NCBI GenBank assembly: GCA_964592235.1 | Contig: CAZQCF010000019.1 | Location: 7,154-71,153 of the forward strand | DNA length: 64,000 bases | From: PLA3 sp964592235 | GTDB lineage: Bacteria > Planctomycetota > Phycisphaerae > UBA1845 > UTPLA1 | Direction: 5' to 3' | Part shown: piece after piece, positions 17,012 through 24,596 of the stretch | How positions within the stretch are numbered: position 1 is the first letter of the stretch | Layout of the letters: every line of letters begins with the position of its first letter | The notes under the pieces: generated by a model | Seen by the model: only the letters and a program-made list of their open reading frames with translations | Told to the model about the DNA's origin: nothing | Database searches by the model: none | Position numbers and translations under genes: made by a program

Positions 17012-17093
17012 CAGTGGCATCGTAGTAACTTCAAAGGAGGATGACAAGGCGAGCGAACAACACCATGCGGCGCTCACTCCCCCGATCCTGCGC

Positions 17094-17681
17094 TCACGCC
17101 CCCCGCGCGGCCTTCGCCCGCTTTTGGCCATCCTCGTCCATCGCCGTCACCGGCGTCCGGAGGATTGTCAGGTATTGCCGCCACGGGCCAACCGCCGCGT
17201 CGTACAGCGTCGCCATGCACTTGGCGATCTGGGCGATGTGGTTCAAATCGTGCGCCACCCACGTTGCCAGCAGGTTTTCCAACGTCACGCTACCCAGCCG
17301 CGGGTGCATTCCGCGAGCAGCGAGTTGCTCGGACGTCGGCGCCATGGCCCGCAATGCCGCGATGTTCTCCGCTCGCAACTGCTCGAACTCGTCCAGCAGT
17401 TGCGAAAGCGTCTTGCCGCGCGATTCCTCGAATTGAGCGTAGCGATCATAGGCGTCGAACGGCCGCGCGGGTCCGTGTTCGAGAATGATCCGCGCGCGGG
17501 CGATCCAGTCGGTTCGCTCACCGTGAATGAGATGGCCGATCACGTCAAATGGTGTGAAGGTCCCCTCGCCGTAATCCGTGTGAGTCCATTCGCGGCTCAA
17601 GCCTTCGAGCCAGGTTCGCAGGACGCGCGGGGTGCGCTGGAGGATTTCGAGAGCGTGGTCGAGGTCGTAGGTCATAGGCAT
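17094..17681 (-). CDS. DinB-family protein
   Basis: Four-helix-bundle DinB/DUF664-like protein (195 aa). The helix-1 Asp/His region, FDVIGHLIHGERTDWIARARI (His near residue 50) and TWVAHDLNHIAQIAKCMA (HxxxH) give the three-His metal site typical of the family. AGGAG lies 10 nt before the ATG. The C-terminal KRAKAARGA is basic. DinB relatives include thiol (bacillithiol/mycothiol) transferases, so a role in detoxification or stress is possible, but the substrate is not evident. Upstream and downstream genes are not tightly linked. Confidence 0.85.
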   Translation of the reverse strand: MPMTYDLDHALEILQRTPRVLRTWLEGLSREWTHTDYGEGTFTPFDVIGHLIHGERTDWIARARIILEHGPARPFDAYDRYAQFEESRGKTLSQLLDEFEQLRAENIAALRAMAPTSEQLAARGMHPRLGSVTLENLLATWVAHDLNHIAQIAKCMATLYDAAVGPWRQYLTILRTPVTAMDEDGQKRAKAARGA

Positions 17682-17756
17682 GTTCGATACTCCTGCCTAA
17701 GTCTCGAATTACTAATATGCTTGGTGAAGCTATTCTAATTCGCAAGAACGGGCAAG

Positions 17757-18473
17757 CTACTCTAGCCAAAACTTGATCCGAGTTTCAGTCTCATCAAGCT
17801 CGAACGCGCGAATCCTGATGCCGTCGCCGCAAATCGATCCCGTCTTGGGATCGCGGATCAACCGTGTAATCCATTGATAGCCAGTGTCAAAATCGCTTGT
17901 CCAGGGCTGATCTATAACGCGCAGCTCGGACTCCGTCATGTTGAAACAATAGATGGACGCTTTGGCATCTGGGCAGTTCGCCGGGACCGGTGCAAGAAGT
18001 TCCGGAACAGCTCTAAATACATCCGGTACATGAACACGATGCAGTCCTTCTGGTAGTGTCGCGCTGACCTCGAACTCGCTGACGGGCTCGCCAACCTCAA
18101 GGAATCCACTTGGTCGTTTGTCCTCGTCACCCCAGAAGTCTTCAATGGGAAACTCCTTCAGCCGGGATATGTCAATCGCAGCAAATCGAATTCGGCGATC
18201 CTCCGGCCACCACAAACCGAAAAGACCTGGACCCAATGAATATACTCTCGTATACATGCCAACGGCAAGAAATGGTGTGGACTGATGTGTTGGGGCGTGA
18301 AGAACGATTGCCGACTGGCGGCCATCGCACGAGGATATCTGTGCCCATGCGAGCGCGCCGCCGTCGGGACATGAACACGGTGGGAACTTGTGAAAATACC
18401 AGGGCGCGGGGCCGGTCGCCTCATGAACCAATTTAAGTTTTCGGCGTCTCTCTGCCTCACGACGAAAGAACAT
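17757..18473 (-). CDS. Hypothetical protein (238 aa)
   Basis: No family recognised. The frame begins MFFRREAERRRKL at 18473 with GGAG ~9 nt upstream; a longer frame from 18554 has no such signal. It lacks a signal peptide and clear membrane segments. It is rich in aromatic and Cys residues (for example FHKFPPCSCPDGG, GLFGLWWPEDRR, CFNMTESELRVIDQPW) and has a negative C-terminus (ELDETETRIKFWLE). Its upstream neighbour is a transposase flanked by hairpins, which may indicate accessory DNA. Confidence 0.6.
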   Translation of the reverse strand: MFFRREAERRRKLKLVHEATGPAPWYFHKFPPCSCPDGGALAWAQISSCDGRQSAIVLHAPTHQSTPFLAVGMYTRVYSLGPGLFGLWWPEDRRIRFAAIDISRLKEFPIEDFWGDEDKRPSGFLEVGEPVSEFEVSATLPEGLHRVHVPDVFRAVPELLAPVPANCPDAKASIYCFNMTESELRVIDQPWTSDFDTGYQWITRLIRDPKTGSICGDGIRIRAFELDETETRIKFWLE

Positions 18474-18618
18474 GAATCGCACTCCAGCGTTTGCGGCTGC
18501 ATGCCCAGTAAATCGAGAGTTCCTGAATCTCGACCGTGTGCGCTTCACATGCACCTTAGGGAACAGTCCTCACTTCCGGCCCTCCTCAATCCCCTCGGTC
18601 TTGCGACCCTGCCCAAAT

Positions 18619-18733
18619 TCAATCGCCCCATTGCGGCGATTGAGGATTGGCCCCAGCGGGGTTAATGAATGTGGCCACGGGCGAAAGCCCGTGGAAAGTG
18701 GATTCCTCAAAGCTCGATCAGCCCCAACGGGGC
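18619..18733. repeat. Hairpin cluster on the 3' side of the transposase gene
   Basis: TCAATCGCC...GGCGATTGA (18619-18643), GGCCCCAGCGGGGTT (18649-18663), CCACGGGC-GAAA-GCCCGTGG (18675-18694, perfect stem with a GAAA tetraloop) and GCCCCAACGGGGC (18721-18733). The combination GGGG ... GAATGT(G/A)GCCACGGGC is repeated in inverted orientation at 19275-19320. Confidence 0.85.
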
Positions 18734-18768
18734 GACTAAACTTCCTTGCGACCGTGGCCCCTGCCCGG

Positions 18769-19221
18769 CTATCCCAAAAGATATTTCGGATCGTACTCGA
18801 TGCCGTGCGCATTCAACATGGCTATCAATTCCTGTTCAAACGACTTCCCTTTTTGATGCGCCTCCTGATTGATAATATAAGCGCGAACGACGCTCACTTG
18901 CGATTCGCTTACCGTGAACGCCGCGTATCCTTCCTGCCACTGAAACGCCTTCATATCGTCGAATGTCTCATGCATCCAGCGCGACGCATTGCTCTTGACC
19001 TGGCGCATCAGCCACGCGATCGATTCATCTGTTCGCCAACGGACGAGCATGTGGACGTGGTCGGGCATCCCGCCGATTTGAAGGGCCGTGCCGCCCTCGC
19101 CGCGCACCAGGCCGCCCAGGTACTCAAACACGCGCGGTTGAATACCCGGTTTCAACATCGCGCGCCGGCCCTTTGTGCTGAACACGATGTGATAGAGTAG
19201 TTTTGTGTAGGTACCGGGCAT
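18769..19221 (-). CDS. tnpA: IS200-family / REP-associated tyrosine transposase
   Basis: Single-domain Y1 (HUH) transposase, 150 aa, the usual length. The N-terminal TYTKLLYHIVFSTKGRR is typical. The HUH metal motif is MPDHVHML and the candidate catalytic Tyr is in VVRAYIINQEAHQKGKSF. The C-terminus (HGIEYDPKYLLG) matches IS200-type proteins. It uses a DNA-hairpin recognition mechanism on single-stranded DNA, which suits the flanking hairpins. The frame is intact, so the element may still be active. Confidence 0.9.
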   Translation of the reverse strand: MPGTYTKLLYHIVFSTKGRRAMLKPGIQPRVFEYLGGLVRGEGGTALQIGGMPDHVHMLVRWRTDESIAWLMRQVKSNASRWMHETFDDMKAFQWQEGYAAFTVSESQVSVVRAYIINQEAHQKGKSFEQELIAMLNAHGIEYDPKYLLG

Positions 19222-19232
19222 TGGCTTTCAAT

Positions 19233-19320
19233 CGCCCCAGCCGGGGCGAGTTGCTTCGTTTGTCGTCCTCAATTCCACGGGCTTGCGCCCGTGGCTACAT
19301 TCAAACGCCCCTTCGGGGCG
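19233..19320. repeat. Hairpin cluster on the 5' side of the transposase gene
   Basis: CGCCCCAGCCGGGGCG (19233-19248), CCACGGGC-TTGC-GCCCGTGG (19275-19294) and CGCCCCTTCGGGGCG (19306-19320). Read on the minus strand this is the same modular order as at 18649-18694. Confidence 0.85.
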
Positions 19321-19398
19321 GAAGCTTCCAAGGATGCAAGTTGCTCCCAGCATCATTCATCGGAATCAACCCCTTTGGTCCCTGCGAAAACTGTCCAT

Positions 19399-20103
19399 TC
19401 ATCGACCCCGCGATGCGTCGTCCAGAAACTCACTCACACTGGAACAATCAAACGGACGGCGCGATCGAGCTTTCCAGTAACGCTCAAAAACAGGAAGGCA
19501 CCCTCGCCCAAATGCCTCTACGAATGCTTGCCTCTGCCTTTCGACAAAATGCATCTTCACGGCCTCAAGTATCAGCATTCGGTATTTCCCCGCGCGATCG
19601 CAAAAGAGAACTCCCAGGCAGAATCCGCGCGGACCAACACTGGTGAATTCGTCAGCAATCCACTCCATCGACAATCGTGCCGCGGGCGGGTTGCATTTCC
19701 GCATCGCGCCATTCGTTCCGATTTGAATTAATTCGACGCGCTTGACGCTTGAGAACTTGATTTGGAGTGGGGCGGCACGTTTGTAGCACGCTCGCTTCGT
19801 CAGGCCGATGTGCCTTGCGAGTGCATCAAAGAGACAATGCGTAGAAAACTCATCTACGATGAGCTCCACGTGATTTGGCTCGATGCGCATTTCCATGAGC
19901 GCGCTGTCGTGAAGGTTGCCACCCAGATACCGCTTGGCAAGTGGATTCTGTGGGTAAAACCGTCTCAACCGCCTCTCCTGCACCTTCGCCGCGTCACGTT
20001 GAATCTTCAGTTCGGAAGTATCATCGCCCTGAATCAGACCACATGCGAGCGCGAGCAGGGGGAATTGATGCGCAACTTCAGTCGAGTCCGAGCGACGATT
20101 CAT
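19399..20103 (-). CDS. Hypothetical protein (234 aa)
   Basis: No family recognised; no signal peptide or membrane segment. Features: a Cys-containing centre (FCLGVLFCDRAGKYRMLI) and a basic C-terminal half. The start ATG overlaps the stop of the methyltransferase gene by 4 nt (AGATGA), so it looks like the last gene of the operon that starts with DinB proteins at 22540. The overlapping start and absence of other candidate frames support a real gene. Confidence 0.6.
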   Translation of the reverse strand: MNRRSDSTEVAHQFPLLALACGLIQGDDTSELKIQRDAAKVQERRLRRFYPQNPLAKRYLGGNLHDSALMEMRIEPNHVELIVDEFSTHCLFDALARHIGLTKRACYKRAAPLQIKFSSVKRVELIQIGTNGAMRKCNPPAARLSMEWIADEFTSVGPRGFCLGVLFCDRAGKYRMLILEAVKMHFVERQRQAFVEAFGRGCLPVFERYWKARSRRPFDCSSVSEFLDDASRGR

Positions 20104-20993
20104 CTATTCACTACCCCCGCGCGCAAGTGAATCGGAGAGATAACCAAGCGCCGCTGCGTTGAGTCACCCCACGCGCGCGACAGATTGTCGCAAATCAAGT
20201 CCAACGGATCGCTCCCGCGCTCGCGGCGGTACTTCTGCACGGCCGACCACGATTCGATGTACGCGAGGTACTCCGCCAGGTTCCATTCGCTACGACACGC
20301 GAACAGAGAACCCGCTCCCTCACCCTTGACCATGCTTCGCATCGTCAAGGGCAGGCGGTCGCAGCTCGGATGCATTTCCGTGAACGGAAACGGGATCGTC
20401 TCGAATCGCTCATCGATGTAACGCCGGCGAGGCTCCCAATACGGCCCGATCACGCCGTGATAGAACGCGTCCAGCACGGCGTCGACGCGCTCGTCCACGC
20501 GCGGCAGCGTGTAGCACCACGCCGCGATAACGCCGCCGGGCCGCAGCGCGCGGCGAACGTTGGCATAGAACGCGTCGTGATCCAGCCAGTGCAGCGCCTG
20601 CGCGATGGTCACAAGATCGACGCCGGCGGGTGGGATCAGGCCGTCACTGTCGTGCAAATCCTCGCCGCAGGCTGCATGAGCCGCCGGCGCACGTTCAGCA
20701 TCATGCGGCGCGGCGATCAGCGCCGGGTCTTCGGCCGCCGCGACGTGATAACTCACACGCGGGTGCGGCGCAGCGTGCCTGATCTGCTCGGCGCTGGCAT
20801 CCGTGGCGATCACCCGCTCAAAGTGCGCCGCCAGCCCGACGGCCGCCTGACCGTTGCCGGTGCCGACATCCCATACGAGCTTCCGCGTGCCGCACAACCC
20901 GGCGAGGTACTCGAACAATTCCGGCGGATAGTGCGGCCGCGCCATCGCATACAGCGCGGCGTGATGGGAGAACAGGTCGATGAATTCGGGCAT
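20100..20993 (-). CDS. SAM-dependent class I methyltransferase carrying an in-frame repeat
   Basis: Small-molecule methyltransferase of the Methyltransf_11 type. SAM-binding motif I is LVWDVGTGNGQAAVGLA, motif II is the Asp in VIATDAS, and later motifs are DLVTIAQALHWLD and RRALRPGGVIAAW. The ATG at 20993 has GGAGG 10 nt upstream. The sequence RLPLTMRSMVKGEGAG (from bases ~20308-20360) is the translation of a dispersed repeat, so about 20 residues have been inserted late in the domain without breaking the frame. A second unusual stretch, APHDAERAPAAHAACGED, interrupts the core. Overlaps both neighbours' coding context, operon-like. Confidence 0.85.
   Translation of the reverse strand: MPEFIDLFSHHAALYAMARPHYPPELFEYLAGLCGTRKLVWDVGTGNGQAAVGLAAHFERVIATDASAEQIRHAAPHPRVSYHVAAAEDPALIAAPHDAERAPAAHAACGEDLHDSDGLIPPAGVDLVTIAQALHWLDHDAFYANVRRALRPGGVIAAWCYTLPRVDERVDAVLDAFYHGVIGPYWEPRRRYIDERFETIPFPFTEMHPSCDRLPLTMRSMVKGEGAGSLFACRSEWNLAEYLAYIESWSAVQKYRRERGSDPLDLICDNLSRAWGDSTQRRLVISPIHLRAGVVNR
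20306..20369. repeat. Dispersed repeat inside a methyltransferase gene
   Basis: Begins GAGAACCCGCTCCC, contains an imperfect hairpin (CCCTTGACCATGC/GCATCGTCAAGGG) and ends GGCGGTCGCAGCTCGG. Near copies lie in non-coding DNA at 27736-27795 and, inverted, at 39144-39203. Confidence 0.85.
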
Positions 20994-21010
20994 GGCAATC
21001 ACGCCTCCGG

Positions 21011-21508
21011 TCACGAGACCGGCTTGCGCACGCGCGTCATGTAGTCCAGCTCGACCAGGCCCGCGCCGAGGCGGCGGAGCATGTTGACGGCTTGCGCCCG
21101 GTGATGCGTCGAGTGCACGAAGCCCTGAATCAGCATGTCGCCCAGCGTCGCGGTGAAGAGGCTGCCCTTCGAGTCGCGATAGCGCTGCCCGCGCGCGAGG
21201 TCGGCGTCGGACAGCGACGCGAGGAATTCGCCGCGCGACCGGCTCGTCGCGGCGAAATCGTCACGCAGCGCCGTGATGGAGATTGACGTTTCATACGGCG
21301 GCCACGGCGTCTCCACCTCGCCCCGCCACCGCGCCAGCCAGACCGACTCGCCATCGAGAATGTGCTTGAGCGTCTTTCGCAGCGTGCCCATGCCCATGTC
21401 AAACGGCGTGTCCAATTGCGCGTCGCTCAACGAGTCACTCGCACGCAGCAACGCGGTGTTGGCGAAGTCGGAATATTCAAACAACGGGGAAAACGATTCG
21501 ACGGTCAT
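21011..21508 (-). CDS. DinB-family protein
   Basis: Single DinB/YfiT-like domain (165 aa): FEYSDFANTALLRAS for helix 1, GTLRKTLKHILDGESVWLARW with the first His, and FVHSTHHRAQAVNMLRRLG with the typical H-x3-H pair. The ATG at 21508 overlaps the stop of the upstream tandem-DinB gene (ATGA); a longer frame starting at 21637 lies inside that gene. Part of the operon 22540-19399. Likely cytoplasmic metal-binding enzyme; substrate unknown. Confidence 0.87.
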   Translation of the reverse strand: MTVESFSPLFEYSDFANTALLRASDSLSDAQLDTPFDMGMGTLRKTLKHILDGESVWLARWRGEVETPWPPYETSISITALRDDFAATSRSRGEFLASLSDADLARGQRYRDSKGSLFTATLGDMLIQGFVHSTHHRAQAVNMLRRLGAGLVELDYMTRVRKPVS

Positions 21509-22540
21509 GCTCGCCCCCCTTCGCCCGCAGCGCGCTTCTCCATCAGCCACTTGATCACGTCCACCTCCGGCAGCGTCGCGCCGACATGACGCAACATGTT
21601 CACCAGCTGCGCCCGATGGTGCGCTCCGTGGTGCCACAATTGCAGCATCGACGGCCCCAGCGGAAATGCGAACTCCTTGCCCGGCGCGGGTTGCGTATGC
21701 ACCAGGCGATTCAACTCACCTTCGCCGAGCGAAGACAAGTACGCGTTCCGCGCGGCCGCGTGCTCGGTGTGTCGTCGCGGCAGGTCCTCGATGGCGAGGC
21801 TCGCGTCGAACTCCTTGAACTGGGGCTTCGTCCTGCCGATCCAGTTCTCCAGCCACCACGTCTCGGCATAGAGCACATGCAGAAGCGTCGCGCGGATCGT
21901 TTTCAATCCCATGTCGAACTCGCGGTCCAGCGCCGCGGCAGGCAGCTTGCAGGCCGCCGCGTAAACGCGCTGCTGCGCCCAGTCGCCGTTGTCGAACAAT
22001 TCGCGGATCATGGGCAGGCTCAACTGCGGGCGATCCGCCTCGGCCGGATCAGCCTTGAGCGCCTTCATTTTCATGAACAGGTAGTCGATGCCGCGCGGAG
22101 GGATCGTCGCGCCGACCCGCTTGAGCATGTTCAGCACCTGCGCGCGGTGATGCACGNNNNNNNNNNGGCGCGAGCGGGAGCGTGTACGTCGTGTTGTCGC
22201 GGATGGTAGTGAAAGTGATCTCGCGCGGCAGGCCTGCGTCCGAGAGCGTCGCGAAGAATGCGTCGCGCTGGGCGCACGTCTCGCGCCGCAGCGCCGTCAG
22301 TTCGCGGATCGACCGCGCCGGGTCGAACTCCGCAAACGGCGGCTTGCCCCCCTGCCGCCAGCGATCGAGCCAGACTTTCTCCGCGCCCCAGATGTGATGC
22401 AGCGTCTTGCGGATCGTGCCGCTGCCCATCTCAAAGATCTGATCGAGCTTCTCGGCCGACAACTCCGCCGCAGGCCCCGCGACGGAATCCCACGCCCAGT
22501 CGTTGTACGCATACAGTTCGCGAAATGTTTCCAGTGACAC
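21505..22540 (-). CDS. Tandem-domain DinB-family protein, interrupted by an assembly gap
   Basis: Two DinB domains appear in succession. Domain 1 runs from the GTG at 22540 (GGGAGG 8 nt upstream; METFRELYAYNDWAW-like start, GTIRKTLHHIWGAEKVW) to IDYLFMKMKALK. Domain 2 begins LSLPMIRELFDNGDWAQQ and ends with HHGAHHRAQLVNMLRHVG. Ten Ns at 22157-22166 break domain 1 just before its own HHRAQVLNMLKRVG. As written, the frame shifts across the gap; by analogy with domain 2 the missing sequence should be about 27 nt, which would restore the frame. First gene of the operon. Confidence 0.75.
22157..22166. other. Assembly gap (10 Ns)
   Basis: The only ambiguous bases in the window. They fall within the first DinB domain of the tandem protein, in sequence that is closely repeated nearby (three similar HHRAQ/NML segments), which may explain the assembly failure. 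Confidence 0.95.
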
Positions 22541-22669
22541 AGACTGCCCTCCCGGCGATTCGCCGCCGCGATCATACGCCGACCATTATGGATCGGTTCG
22601 ATCCGCATAACAAGCGGCCGCGGCGTGCACGCCGAGCGCAGCGCCCCTGTTGAAACAGGACGCGCGTCG

Positions 22670-24472
22670 TTATCGAAAGACCATTTCAATTCGCAACAGT
22701 TCGTGCGACTCGAACGCGCCACGGCCCCATTGCGGCGCAGGTACGGCGTCGCCGGTCACGTCGTAGTCAATTCGCCGGCCGGCCTGATTCATCAGCAGCA
22801 ATCCGATCGATGCCCCCAGCGCCGCCCGCTTCAGCCGAGCCGGCCAGCCCGCGAACCATTTCGCCAGATGCCGCAGGAGCAGCGCATCCAGTGCCACGGC
22901 GACCAAGACGTAGAACACCGGGAGGATCGAGACAGCCTGACGGGCGTAGCCGATGAATGCGGCCGTGATCAACAGTTTATAGACAATCACCAATAACCAA
23001 GGGCCGCCGCGCCGGCGCAGCAGGCAGACGCCCGCGCCGATCACGCCGAGGCCCAGCATCGCCGCGGACCAGACCGGCGGCACGTCATCAGCCGTGAACT
23101 GGTCAACCGGCCGCCGCGTGCCGATCAGCCCGGCGGGCCAGTTCGTCAGCGTCAGCCCCTGCGTCCAGCCGGCGGCGAACAGCGAAATCTTGCTTGTCAA
23201 CAGCCGCCGCGCCTCCCCCGGTTTCGTGAGATGCTCCCACCCGACGCGATAGCCGTCCTGCACGAGTCGCACATGGCGTGGATCGGCGAAGTTCAGCGTA
23301 TCGGCCCCGCCCAGCGGCTCGGTGGAGAAGCCGCCGTCGCCGCCCGGGCGATTGGCCAGGGCAAAGGCCAGCGGCCCCTGCGCGCTGATGAAGACATACG
23401 GCGAAATCGGCCTCGGCACGTACCCCATCTGCTCCGCGAAGAACACCCGCACCAAATGCTCATCCACCGCCGCGCGCGATGCCGCGCGAGCCTGCTCGCT
23501 GATGACACGAAAGCAAGGCTCCCGGACGAATACCGGCAACTGCTCCAGGTACGCACGCGCCTCGGCTTGCCAGGCGACCGGCGCGCCGGCGTAATCGATC
23601 GGGCTGGCGGAGGTCGCATTGAATCGCTGAATCGCACGATACGCCCGCACATTCCACGGCAGCGGCACGAGTACAAAGGCCGCACCCAGCAAGGCCAACC
23701 GCGCCGCGATGATTCGCAGCCGCCCGAAGCCGGGGGTCGGCCCGTTGCGTCCGCGCGCCTCGGCCCGGTCGAGCCTTCGCCCCTCCGGAATTCGCGAGGG
23801 CAATGGATTCCACCATCGCCGCGCCAGCCACCCGCTCCAAAGGATCATTAGAAGGGTATGTTCCACGCGCAGGAGCGCCGCGACGCCGTTCAGCGCTGCC
23901 CACACGATCAACCGCCATCGGCTCGGCCGTTCGGCTACCGACGCGCTCAATCCGATGAGGCAAATCAGGACAAACGTATAAGGCGTTTCATTGTTAAGGC
24001 TCGTGGACTGAATCGCCAGCGCGAACGACAACGCCGCGAGCACAGCCGCCACGGTCGCCACGCGCTCGCAAAACGCCCGCCGAGCGACAAGATACAGACC
24101 GGCACACGACGCGGCCCCCAGCATGCTCCAGGCGATCTTGAGCGCGAGGAAGCCACCCGCCCCGCCCTCCAGCGACCCCGGCCACAGGTACGCCAGTGCA
24201 TGGGCCAGTCCCGGCGCGTGAATGGGCAGGTCCAATTCGAAAGGCCGCCCTGCACGAAGCGCCTGGGCGAACTGAATCCATAGCGGCGCATCGCCCTCGT
24301 ACAACGCACCGTGCGGCCACTGGCGGTCCGGCGAGGCAGAGAGAAATGCCCCTCGAACGCCAAGGGCCACCAGAAAAACGGCAGCACAGGCGGCAATATC
24401 GCCCCAGCGAGAGGCGTTTGGCCCTTTTGCGGAGTGTTCCGCGCCCCTTTTTTGGCTGCCCGGGTCTTCCAT
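22670..24472 (-). CDS. GT39/ArnT-like membrane glycosyltransferase family protein
   Basis: Polytopic membrane protein of 600 aa with about 10-12 hydrophobic segments and the first-loop pattern of PMT-2/GT39 enzymes (GDAPLWIQFAQALRAGRPFELDLPIHAPGLAH), in which acidic residues contact the lipid-linked sugar donor. It ends in a short soluble tail (HELLRIEMVFR). Transfer of a sugar from a polyprenyl phosphate to a protein or lipid acceptor is the family role; acceptor unknown. The start at 24472 is the most upstream ATG; no clear SD. Divergent from the metalloprotease gene. Confidence 0.75.
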   Translation of the reverse strand: MEDPGSQKRGAEHSAKGPNASRWGDIAACAAVFLVALGVRGAFLSASPDRQWPHGALYEGDAPLWIQFAQALRAGRPFELDLPIHAPGLAHALAYLWPGSLEGGAGGFLALKIAWSMLGAASCAGLYLVARRAFCERVATVAAVLAALSFALAIQSTSLNNETPYTFVLICLIGLSASVAERPSRWRLIVWAALNGVAALLRVEHTLLMILWSGWLARRWWNPLPSRIPEGRRLDRAEARGRNGPTPGFGRLRIIAARLALLGAAFVLVPLPWNVRAYRAIQRFNATSASPIDYAGAPVAWQAEARAYLEQLPVFVREPCFRVISEQARAASRAAVDEHLVRVFFAEQMGYVPRPISPYVFISAQGPLAFALANRPGGDGGFSTEPLGGADTLNFADPRHVRLVQDGYRVGWEHLTKPGEARRLLTSKISLFAAGWTQGLTLTNWPAGLIGTRRPVDQFTADDVPPVWSAAMLGLGVIGAGVCLLRRRGGPWLLVIVYKLLITAAFIGYARQAVSILPVFYVLVAVALDALLLRHLAKWFAGWPARLKRAALGASIGLLLMNQAGRRIDYDVTGDAVPAPQWGRGAFESHELLRIEMVFR

Positions 24473-24596
24473 TTTACTGGTCTCGAGGCCCGAAAAGGGG
24501 TACTATAGAGCCAAGGTGGAGTGGATTGAAAAGCAACCCCGGCAATTTCACGCCGACGGCCGTCCGGTCGTCTTGACCCTCTTTTGGAGTGGACTG

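Larger units (their letters stand above)
18619..19320 (-). mobile_element. IS200/RAYT-type element bounded by inverted hairpin repeats
   Basis: A single Y1-transposase gene (18769-19221) lies between two hairpin arrays. The left array carries GCCCC/GGGGC stems and CCACGGGCGAAAGCCCGTGG; the right array carries the same modules inverted (CCACGGGCTTGCGCCCGTGG then CGCCCCTTCGGGGCG). This is the arrangement expected for an IS200-type or REP-associated element. Exact ends cannot be fixed by eye. Confidence 0.65.
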
